A stretch of DNA of 43,944 bases from Ceraceosorus guamensis (lineage: Eukaryota > Basidiomycota > Exobasidiomycetes > Ceraceosorales > Ceraceosoraceae). Location: assembly GCF_003144195.1 (NCBI RefSeq), contig NW_020290106.1:2505-46448 (forward strand). The letters are read 5' to 3'. The translations under genes were made by a program, and so were the position numbers. Positions 21,201 to 32,615 of the stretch are shown in pieces (the first letter of the stretch is position 1; each line of letters starts with the position of its first letter). The notes below the pieces were generated by a model. That model searched no databases and was not told the DNA's origin. It saw nothing but the letters and a program-made list of their open reading frames with translations.

Positions 21201-21695
21201 TCACATCTCCGAAAAGGCCATCGGTTTGGCCCAACAATCGTCATACGCACCTCTGAAGCTGTCTAAGCCCTTCACCTTCTCCTCCGACGTGTCCCGATAC
21301 TGTCCATCGCCCAATCTCAGGATACCTCCCCCAAAGACGATGGGTGAGATATCCTCTCGGAGGCTGCGATTCGGCCTTCCTCGTGCTGGTTCGGCAGCAT
21401 CATTCACGTCGTGGTTCGACAAGTTGATGCCGTACGCCTCGGTGCGTGTCGAGGTATTCACGTCGGCTGTTCTGACCCACGGAGCGAGCCCGCCACGCAC
21501 TCGAGCTGCTTCGCCAGCAGCCGAGGATACATCCAGCACTTGCTCGAGCGTGGGCAGAGCTCCCCAGTATGACTCAGGGGGATCTTGTGCGGGTGCAATT
21601 GGCATCTTCGGTCGAGTCTTGAGTCGATCGCCTCCAACTTCCTCTTCCTGACGCGCTGCCACGCATTTACCTTTTTCGACTCTGTTGCTTCTCAA
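18243..21695 (-). CDS. Aldo-keto reductase (D-arabinose dehydrogenase-like) with an inserted Yae1 protein
   Basis: Four minus-strand exons are inferred: 21695-21251, 21034-20696, 20220-19517 and 19391-18243, about 878 residues. The reductase resembles Ara2, which oxidises D-arabinose to its lactone for erythroascorbate synthesis. Residues 115-337 carry DISPIVFGGGIL, NAIDTSAYYYPSEILLG (Asp/Tyr of the tetrad), LLTKCGR (Lys), LLHDVEFV (His), GISGYPLPVLLR and CVLSYS. Residues 673-878 resume with NGSPFSMGLLTEGAVPDWHP to the end. Between them lie about 335 residues with an acidic SDSDWLHSDDEH stretch and the Yae1 signature DRDRIEAKFYDAGYREGI, TAGKESAIQSGFDEAF, then GRLRG. Yae1 works with Lto1 to load Fe-S clusters on the ABC protein Rli1. 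The frame is continuous through both junctions. The exon 3 acceptor is uncertain (20220 or 20289). Translation might instead start at 21605 (MPIAPAQD). Confidence 0.85.
20429..20436 (-). promoter_or_regulatory. TATATATA inside intron 2 of the reductase/Yae1 gene
   Basis: This self-complementary element sits within an unusually long intron (475 nt). The first in-frame ATG downstream is at 20002, exactly where the reductase half ends and the Yae1 part begins. An internal promoter yielding a Yae1-first product is possible but unproven. Confidence 0.2.
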
Positions 21696-23724
21696 TCGGT
21701 CAGGGGCACCCAGCCTGGGAGTGGCAGGTGTCAGCGTCCGGGATCAGACAGAGGGACACGGGAGAGAAAGGGTCATGCACAGCCGCGAGGGCTGCTATGA
21801 CCTGCTGCGACCACGCAGACTGAATCTAGCGTTTCAGATGGAGGTCACGTCAAAGTGGAGGAAGCGCATCTTCTGCCCTCTCTCTCTCTCTCTCTTTCTC
21901 TCCGAAAATCTCCGCATTCAAATTCTTGATTCTTCCAGCAGGCTTGCAATTATGCACCGACCAGCATTACTTAATTCGTGATTCGTAATTGACATCCTAT
22001 TCCTCCTCACTCCTCCCCTCCTCCTCCTCCCCCGCCGTGCTTTGCAGCAAATGCACGCACGCCGCTCGTGCGCGCCTTGTGCAGGCAGACCCTGCGCGTC
22101 TTGCTCGATCAGAGACAGATCCAGAAAGGCCATCGAGCCACGACTTGTCGTGGATCCGGGTGTCAAGCAGCGAGATCGGAGCACGACAATCGTGAATGGG
22201 CAGACAAGCGAGCTCATCAGCTCCAGACTAAACGTGGGCCTGTTCATCACCGTGGGTAGGCACGATCGGGTGAGTTGCGTGCCTGTGGGGTCAAGACCTC
22301 GATCGGGAGACCAGTCTCGGAGTCGAATCAATCGGTCGAACCCAGACATGACTCGGAAAGCATCAAATCATCGAATCTGTTTGAATGAATCAAGTGAATG
22401 TTCAGCGGTTGTTGGTTGCAACGTGGTGGAGATTACTGGCACGTGACTCGTGACTAGTAGAGCCTATGGACTCTTGACTCAAACTGCAGGAGTCGAGTCA
22501 CTCAAGACTTGTTGGCGATGATCTTGCCTTTACGGATCACGGCGACGATAGTGTGCAAATGTGTCGTGCATAGATGCGGACATGGAGCTCCAATAAACGC
22601 TTGCAGCTATAGGTTATAGCATAATTGGCGCCAGCAAGCAGCATGCGTGGCTCGGTCCTGATGTCGGTCTTGTCGGCATGGGCCGGACCCCGATCAGGGC
22701 CGAGCTGGGGAGGTCATGTGTCGTGGGCGCCGAATCACCGCGCGAATGCTAGCTGCGTCGGATGTTCAGATGACCTGATCACGCTGGAGCACCTCTTGAC
22801 TTGACCTCTCCGTGAGGTGGACACGTGCAGACACGGATGCTTGCTCAGACCTTTGCAGCTTGACGGTCCATGATGCAGAGCCTGCGAAACATCGTCCCTC
22901 GCAAGTGATGTTCTTTGAACCTTCACCTCGCGTCGAGATCACGCGCACATCAGCATGCACCCGGCATTCATTTGCCACGCTACGATGTGTGCGGAGAAGC
23001 GAGCACGTACGCGCTTGCGCTTTACTGTATATACGGGCACGGACAGTCAGAGTCGTGAGTGCAGCGCGGCGGCGATGCACGGCGGCGTCGCACCTCCGCG
23101 GCATTGAGCGACGTGCGCGGCGAAGCTAGAGGCGGCGGATGCGCATGCACGTATACAAGACAGAGGTCTCGTATCTCGGCTCATCGCGCATGCAGCAGAG
23201 CTGTCATGCACCGATGAGCGCTGCTGTGTGCCGGCCATGATGCAGAGCCAAAGGTCCGCCGCGTGCGCACGCGCCATGCACCAATCATCTCGGATCGTGG
23301 CCGGGTTGCAATCTTGAATATCAAGAATCCGGTAATGCGAAACGCTCTTCAAGGCGTGACTCTGCACGATGAAGCGCAATCAAGGAGAGAAGCTAGAAGC
23401 CGTCGTCGATCCTGTATCCACAGCTTCTCGACTGTTCATCGCGTGCTGTGCACACCAGACGTACGTGATAATCGAAGCAGCCACCATCATTCGATCGTCA
23501 CAGCCACCTGCCACCTCATCCTCAAGCCAACCTCGGAACTCCTCCGGCCGCTATTGTCTTCGTGACCTCAGCAGTCTGTCTGGCTTTGCGTGTCCATACT
23601 CTCTCAAAAGCGGCTCGCTTGATTCGCAGACGACCCACACTTGCCCCAGCAGCTCCAAGACTCAGTGACTATCGGCGCATCCTGCTCATCCTGACATCAT
23701 CACAATCCCAACCCCAACGTCAAG
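21696..23724. other. Divergent promoter region, gene-poor
   Basis: Lies between the 5' ends of the reductase/Yae1 gene (-) and SLT2 (+). It contains a TC-rich microsatellite (21877-21903), ATTCGTGATTCGTAATT near 21975 and GACTCTTGACTCAA near 22470. Open frames exist on both strands (21918-22349 minus, 22042-22446 plus) but they overlap and lack domains. No RNA gene seen. Confidence 0.45.
21877..21903. repeat. TC-dinucleotide microsatellite
   Basis: About 12 CT units with one interruption, in the leader or promoter of the minus-strand reductase/Yae1 gene (a GA tract on its sense strand). Confidence 0.9.
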
Positions 23725-26120
<2,396 letters not shown>

Positions 26121-26173
26121 GGTCCTATTGTCTTTGCAGGGTGGCGAAGACGCATCGCTTTCTTTTCCAGCAC

Positions 26174-26250
26174 TTTGGGGCGCGATCTCAGCGTCCAGAT
26201 GAGAACTTGTATATTTTGGGGCGCGATCTCAGCGTCCAGATGAGAACTTG
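26174..26250. repeat. Direct repeat, about 36 bp x 2, period 41
   Basis: A unit starting TTTGGGGCGCGATCTCAG and ending GAGAACTTG occurs at 26174-26209 and, essentially unchanged, at 26215-26250. It lies 50 bp after the SLT2 stop and 40 bp before the stop of the minus-strand dehydrogenase. Confidence 0.95.
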
Positions 26251-26290
26251 GAATGATATACATTTTGCCACGTCTTCGATCTGTTCGATT

Positions 26291-28019
26291 TCACTTCGGA
26301 CTTGCATTCTCGATGAATACCTTGATGACTCCCCTGCCATCTGCGCTCTTTCCGTTGCGGAGCGTCTCGAAGGCCTGCTGTGCATCCTCGAGGCTAAAAG
26401 TATGACTGATCAGCCGCTCCAGTCCTGCCGCCTGCACGACTGACGCCGCGCGCCCATCCTCCGCACTTGTTCCCACTGAGAGGCCAGAGGAATGCCAGCG
26501 AGAGAGGAGGTCGATGGCTCGTGGGTATTGATGCGCGTACCGAAACACGCCGACCAGGTCCACCTCTCGCAGACTTGCCGCACCTATCGGAAGGGTCTGA
26601 ATTGGATGCTGTGCGGGGCGCGAGGTGTTGTGTGCAGACAAAGGAGTGAGCGAATGCTGCCGGGGTGGGGGAAAAGGGGGGAAACTGAGGTCTGTGCGAG
26701 CGAAGCACCATGCAACTCACGCCCATGCCTATCAGACCAACCTTGGCTCCTGGTCTAGCCATGAATATGCTCAGCGCAACGCAAGAAGGAACACCCGTAC
26801 ACTCCAGCACCACGTCGAAGCCCGCCTGAATTTTTGCCTCGTCGTTTTCGAAATGCTGGAGAGCTTCTGCAGCTCGTGCCTTGGCCGCGGACATGCCATC
26901 TTGATCTTCTTGTGCTCTTTGCGCTCTTCTTCGTTGCACTTCATCCATGCCTGATGCATCGCTGGCAAATTGGGTCCCGTTAGGCACGCGTGGCAATGTA
27001 AAGATGGCATCTGCCCACTCGCTCTTCTTGGCAAATTCCAACCTGTCAGAGTCTATATCGATGGCGGCGACGTATGCCGCTCCTTGGACTTTGGAAGCTG
27101 CGCACGCTAGCTGACCTACTGCTCCTGCGCCCATAATCAGGACTGTCTGACCTGGGTGAAATGATACGCGGGATAAGGCTTGCAAGACCACGCTCAGCGG
27201 TTCGAGGAGCGCGCCATGTGTGGTGGACAAGGTTGACGGAAGTCTTGAAAAGGAGCGAGAGGCGGCGCCAAGAGGTGTGTGTGTGTGTGTGCGGTGTGTT
27301 CAATTCGGGGCGCTAGAGGACCATGTAATCCTTCAAGCTGCACTTACTTGTGCACCAGCCAAGCTGGCCAGTTGATCAGTCTTTGCAAAGTTCCGTGTAG
27401 ATGAGGAAAGGTTTTTGCGGAGCTTGCGAATCGCAACCTGGGACACAGGTTGTACCTACCTTCAGCGCATCTTTCGCACTCTATCAGTCGACAAGGAACA
27501 CCCGCTTCTACGGCTACTTTGTCGCCCACTTTGAGTACGCCCAAAGGTGCTGGCGTGCTTGTTGCGCTCGGCTCGGAAGAAGTGGAGGAGGAGGCAGGAC
27601 CAATGGCGACCACCTCTCCGGCAGACTCGTGACCCAGACACATTGGCTCTCGAAGTGCAAAATCTCCATTTCTCCCATGCAGATAGTAGTGCAGGTCGGA
27701 ACCTGTTCACGTTGCGCGGCGCACGCTTCGTTCAGCATTGTATGGACGTGTAAGATTGAAACAGGATGGAAAGGGGCGGTGCAACTTACCGCACAAGCCG
27801 GTCTGTTCGATTCGGATCTGTACCTCGCCAGCTTGGGGAGGAGTGATATCGTGCGATTCCTGACCTCATCAGACGATTGATTGGCAGAGACTGGGAAGTA
27901 TTGAGCGGCGATTGTTCCGCAAATTCTAAAGGGAGCTAGCTGCAGCTCACCCATGTACTCACAATGCGCAAATCGCCAGGTCCGTGCAGGACGGCGCAAG
28001 TGTTGCTGTACATGCTCAT
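26291..28019 (-). CDS. Zinc-dependent polyol (sorbitol/xylitol/arabinitol) dehydrogenase
   Basis: Medium-chain NAD(P)-dependent dehydrogenase of pentose/polyol metabolism, cytosolic. Five exons are inferred on the minus strand: 28019-27963, 27859-27790, 27702-27348, 27243-26721 and 26608-26291, giving 440 residues. Visible are TGLCGSDLHYYLHGRNGDF (catalytic Cys), CLGHESAGEVVAIG (catalytic His-Glu), four structural-zinc cysteines in CRLIECERC and NLC, the Rossmann motif GAGAVGQLA, the coenzyme-specificity region AAIDIDSDRL, and GMGHPIQTLPIGAASLRE leading into DLVGVFRYAHQYP. The acidic end of the second beta strand favours NAD. An insertion of about 50 charged residues (MDEVQRRRAQRAQED...) in the coenzyme domain makes it longer than the usual 350-380. 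Intron 3 holds a GT/CA repeat (27278-27300). The sequence does not decide between sorbitol, xylitol and L-arabinitol as substrate. Confidence 0.9.
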
Positions 28020-30103
28020 CCCGACCTACCCCAAGAGAGTCCGGGCGTGAAGGAGAGGGGGGAGTATTATTCAGAATTGCCTGCTCGTACTCCCAGCGAG
28101 CTTTTGGCTTTCAGCCTCAACACGAGTAGGCAAAGCTTATTCTCCTCGACAATACAGAGGCAAGATTAGTTCCTTTCCTGCGGCACGGTATGCTTTGACG
28201 GATTTGCAATCTTGAGATCAGGATCGTCTGGGGCAAAGGACGTCCATTGAACTCGTCCTGTGCGTTTTGATCCTCTTCCACAGCCTGTCTCGGTCAAATG
28301 TTGCGCCTCGGGAAAAGGTCTGTGAAAGTTCAGCCGTGAGTACAAGGACTTCGAAAGGCTAGTACTAGCTGGGTGTCGTGTGCTCAAGAACAACACACTC
28401 ATCAAGACTCAAGACTCTGACCATGCTTGGGGCGGCCGATCACGTGCACTCTTTGGGACAAAACGTGTGCGTCCAAACTTGTTTCTCATTGCCCCGGCAT
28501 GCCGCGGGAAGATTCCCTGACGCAAGATAGATGCGCACGGACCGGCCGGCATCCATCTGCGCACGCGTTCTCGTCGTGCGGCTATTCACGATTGGTGCAT
28601 GGATGTTCCAGGTGAGCTGAGCTTTGCAGCAAGCGCAGCGCCATGCCATGCAGCATGCATGCGCAGACACCGTTGCGAGCCCCCAGCATTTGTGTGCGCG
28701 CGTTGCTGCTCGTGATGGGTGATGGTGCCGCGCTGTGCCGACCTTCTCGAGTCGCAGCGAAGGAAGGCGCTGAATGCCTATAGCTATAGATGCAAGGCTG
28801 ACCTGATCGGGCAGCCAGCTGCAGCTGCGCGCGCAAGCCGCGGAATGGCGAGTCGAATGAATCTTGAATGTGGATGGATATCAGCCACGATTTCGGCTAC
28901 TCTTCTCCGTAGAGCAGCGATAATCTTGAATCACCAGCTTTAGCGATCAGCTCACCTCACATGCGTGACGCAGTGCGCTGCGATTACGACCTAGTACATT
29001 TGTGATTGTAATGATTATTCGTGATGCGTACTTGTTGTTATTTTCGCGGCAGCCATAGAGGATCTACGCGCGTATCCTCGAATGATTCAATCTTTGCCGG
29101 CGGCGGACGCGTTTGAAAGCTATTCACCACTGCTCCATATCTTGATACGCTTGTGTAATCTTGGTCATCCGCCAAGGCAGTCACAGCCTGTAGCTGCGCC
29201 CGGCCGGTAACCCCCGTCCCGCGGGCAGCGGCCCCCGAGTGAGACAAACAGCCTTTCGATGACATGAGCTTCCGTAATCTGAAGCACGCGGGGTGTTGGC
29301 GACGTACGGAGTGAGTCAAACACAAATGATGTCTTGCAAGTTCTTGGTGCGTGGACCCTGAATCTGGACAAGCGTAATAAGCAGGTATAACAACTGCTGC
29401 AAGTATCCACGCCCCATACAATCAGAGTCAAGACTCTTGAACGTGCATGGGCGCCCTGCTCATTTGCTGACTGAAGCTGATGCTGTGATGCCATGCTTTG
29501 AATCAATATCACGAATGATCAATCAAGAATGTGAAGCAAGACTCAGCAGATTGCGGAGTTTCGGGCGCACATCGTGTACTTGCTGCTGCTGCTAATAATG
29601 CTGCAGCTTCTGCTCGTGCGAGGCGCGGCGTCAGCCAGCAGAGGAGCAGAGGGACGCTCCTCTAGAAGAGGAAAGTAGACTAGCCTTGCCAATGCTGCAT
29701 AAGCCGCGATCATGATCTGCGGTCCGACCGCGATTTCTCATTACAACCGGCTGTTGGTCAGATCATATGATTCTGGTACATCGTACCTGGCCCGGCCGAT
29801 ACGCGCAATCCTCACGACTGTGACTCGTGCGTTCGTCCCGCGTCCTCAGCAAGAGCTTCAGCAACGAATTGTGAATGCATATATTGCAACAGCGCAAGTA
29901 TCCGCAAGACCTCGACCCCCTCCTCGCGCAGGTGCTACCGTGATACCCATTTCCTGAGCCTCTTTCCTCGACGCCCCCACCCTCTCGTCCGAGTTCAACC
30001 TCCGTATGCACGCATAGAGACACATCTCTCATCCACCACTCTCGACTCTTTGCCTACCGTGCACCAATCCCGACCACTTGCGGATCCTAGCCGCCTTCAC
30101 AAC
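28020..30103. other. Divergent intergenic region without supported genes
   Basis: Separates the 5' ends of the dehydrogenase (-) and the methyltransferase gene (+). Repeated short words recur: TCAAGACTCAAGACTC near 28403, GAGTCAAGACTCTTGA near 29427 and TTCGTGATGC near 29020. A CTGCTGCTGCTAATAATGCTGCAG stretch of short triplets lies near 29580. Frames such as 28582-28836 and 29038-29421 (minus) show no domain. Confidence 0.45.
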
Positions 30104-31920
30104 ATGGCGACCTCTGCCTTGTCCACCCTTACGAGCCCTTTGCAGAGCCTCGCTTGGGCCCCTCTCGTCAAGCTCTCGCGATCAGCCGTATTGGGACTGT
30201 TTTCCCGTTTAACGGAGGGCACGCTGAATCTGACGGACGTGGATGGCACGACTTTCAAGTACGGGGATCCCGTGCTGGTCAGATCCAAACATGGTCGAAG
30301 TAGCGCCTCCGGGGACCTGCACGATGCTCGAACTTGCGCTCAGAAGAGCAGCAGTAGCAACTCGAGCGCTTCGCCGAGGGCCGAGTTGACCATCAAGAGC
30401 GACACTTTTTGGGTCAGGATGCTGGTTGGCGCGGACCTTGGCTTTGCGGAGTCGTACATGGCGGGGGAGGTGGACACGAAGGATCTCGGCGCTATTTTTG
30501 CTGTGAGTAGCGCTACAGTCGCAGCGGCCAGTGCATCCTCGATTTGCGACCGTGTCGTACCCGGAGGCAGTGGTGCTGACTCGCACCCCGCCATGTCTCG
30601 ATTCGGTGGCGCCGCAGCTGTTCATCAGGAACCGTAGCGCGCTTTCAGAGATGCAGGTCGGACTCGTGTCCAACGTCTCGAGCTACATTCAAGGTTTGCT
30701 CAACAGACGCTATGCCAACACGCGTGCTGGAAGCCTGTCAAACATTGGCGCGCACTACGACATTTCCAACATCATGTACGAAGCCTTTTTGTCCAAGGAC
30801 ATGACATACTCTTGCGCCGTCTTTCCCACCCTGGATGCCGATGTCAGCGGCCCCCTGTTAGAAAGGAACCTGGAAAGGGCCGCTCTCTCAGGAAGGCCGG
30901 TCCAGAATGGACACGGAGGAACCACTCTTACGGGCGCTTTGCCCCGCGCCGTATACTCATCCGACGGACCCGGGGGCATCACTCCACCCGACACAGAAGC
31001 CATCTCTAGAGATGCGGTGACGGATGAGCTGGAAGCGGGTCAGCTGGCAAAGCTGCGTCTGCACATATCCAGGGCGAACATTGGTAGCGGGGACAAGGTG
31101 CTGGAGATTGGTACTGGTTGGGGTTCCTTTGCCATCGAAGCGGTCCGACAGACTGGCTGCACGGTCGACTCACTGACCCTGTCCATCGAGCAGAAGGCTT
31201 TGGCGGAAGCGCGCATCCAGAAAGCGGGGCTGCAAGGCAGTATTCGTGTGCACCTGATGGATTATCGTGACATGCCATCCAGCTGGACCGACACGTTCGA
31301 TAGGGTCGTCAGCATAGAGATGCTCGAAGCGGTGGGCATCGAGTTCTTGTCCGGTTACTTTGCGGCCATCAACAGAGTGCTGAAGAGATCTGGAGGGACA
31401 GCCTGCTTCCAGTGCATCACGATGCCCGAATCTCGCTTCGACGCATACATCCACCAAGTCGACTTTATCAAAAAGTGGATCTTTCCAGGAGGCGTATTGC
31501 CCAGCGTCACTTCTTTGGTCGAGGCGGCTACGCAAGGTTCCAAAGGAGGGCTGGTGCTCGACTCTGCCATCTCCATCGGCCCTCACTACTCTAGGACGCT
31601 GAGGGAGTGGAAGACGCGCTTCGAAGCCAACTTTGATCAGACCATCGCCCCCGCGCTTCTGAACGACCACGAGGAGATTAGGAGACTGCCCCCCGCGCAA
31701 CAAAAGAAACAGATCGAGGTGTTTAGGAAGAAGTGGATCTACTACTTTGTCTACTGCGAGATCGGCTTTACCGAAAGAGTCATTGGAGGTGAGTGCAATT
31801 CACAGGATGTTCGATGATGCGCCGCTGACGGCCATACCCACGACGTGCGCGTCACCTACAGACCACATTCTGGCTTTCACTCGAGAAGGAAACGTCACTT
31901 TGCCCGTCATCTGCGCATGA
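30104..31920 (+). CDS. Cyclopropane-fatty-acid synthase family methyltransferase
   Basis: SAM-dependent methyltransferase that modifies unsaturated acyl chains of membrane phospholipids. Exons 30104-30502, 30618-31788 and 31862-31920 give 542 residues. The N-terminal third has LTIKSDTFWVRMLVGADLGFA and ESYMAGEVD, typical of the family's lipid-handling region, then NIGAHYDISNIMYEAFLSKDMTYSCA. The Rossmann SAM site is VLEIGTGWGSFAIEA. VVSIEMLEAVG, FQCITMPESRF, FIKKWIFPGG and EIGFTERVIGG follow in the expected order, ending DHILAFTREGNV. A low-complexity insert of about 60 residues (30830-31010) separates YSCA from the SAM domain, as in many fungal members. Membrane association is likely through the N-terminal segment. 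The product could be a cyclopropane or a methyl-branched fatty acid. Confidence 0.9.
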
Positions 31921-32453
31921 CCTTCGTCCCCTTTCTTCTACCATCTGACGGCCAGGCCATGCATGGCCCTCTAGGGTTCTCACCGTTTCAGAATTGCCCG
32001 AAGCCAAAGTCTCAAGATCGCCTCGTTTCGTCTTTGGTCATGTTGTTCCTCGACTCCTCTTTCACTTTGCCGTGCAATTCACAATGCTGAAACTCTACTC
32101 TTCGATTTGATGCTTTGAACGATCGTGAGCGACCCCTGGCTTTCTGAACGCAGCTCCTGAGCGGTAGCAAGTCATGACCGTCGCGCGTCGGACTCGCCAT
32201 CATCCCAAATTAGCTGTTTCTCTATAAATATAGAAACAAGCACGCACGTGACGATCCTGCATGCGCGGTCGCGCGCGCGCGCGAGGTGGCCGCCGGCCGG
32301 CCAGCAGCAGCAGCGCTAAAGAGGCGGTGTCGACTTGCAGGCACGCGCGCACCACCACGAGGAGAATCACGAATTAACTTGAGCAAGTGCGCACGATTCG
32401 TATATAGGCGGATTGCGATTATCTCATTTTTTCATTCGTGAATCGTGAATATT
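31921..32453. other. Intergenic region with CG tract and palindromic AT element
   Basis: Holds the 3' end of the methyltransferase and the promoter of the BEACH gene. It contains an imperfect palindrome GTTTCTCTATAAATATAGAAAC near 32217, a CG-alternating tract near 32269-32284, ATTCGTGAATCGTGAAT near 32433 and a TATATA at 32401-32406. Confidence 0.5.
32401..32406 (+). promoter_or_regulatory. TATA box upstream of the BEACH gene and its upstream ORF
   Basis: TATATA lies 53 bp before the ATG of the upstream ORF (32454) and 159 bp before the BEACH-protein ATG (32560). Confidence 0.4.
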
Positions 32454-32615
32454 ATGAGCATCTCGAAGGTCTTGTTCCTGTTGTGCCTTTTTGTGGTTGC
32501 AAGCACCCCCAAGCGCATCGAATGTCAGGTCTTGGGAGTCCGCCGTCACGATCGCAATCATGAGTGGGCTCTCGAGCGACGTCAAGCTACCTGCAGGCGT
32601 CGACGACACTGGTAA
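32454..32615 (+). CDS. Overlapping upstream ORF with signal-peptide-like start
   Basis: Fifty-three codons begin MSISKVLFLLCLFVVAS, a textbook secretion signal, continue with basic RR/RRRR clusters and stop at 32613-32615. The frame overlaps the start of the large BEACH ORF (ATG 32560) by 56 nt in another frame. It could be a real small secreted peptide, or an upstream ORF whose translation limits that of the BEACH protein. The TATA box at 32401 is close enough to drive it. No paralogue of this sequence is seen in the 14-18 kb cluster, though both end in basic clusters. Confidence 0.3.
   Translation: MSISKVLFLLCLFVVASTPKRIECQVLGVRRHDRNHEWALERRQATCRRRRHW

Noticed and set aside
21918-22349. 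Minus-strand ORF with CICCKARRGRRRR as a zinc-cluster regulator
   Set aside because: Cysteine spacing does not fit the Zn2Cys6 pattern, and an opposite-strand frame is equally open.
32269-32284. CG-alternating tract as a CRISPR-like or structured repeat
   Set aside because: It is a simple dinucleotide tract with no spacers; CRISPR is not expected in a fungal nuclear genome.
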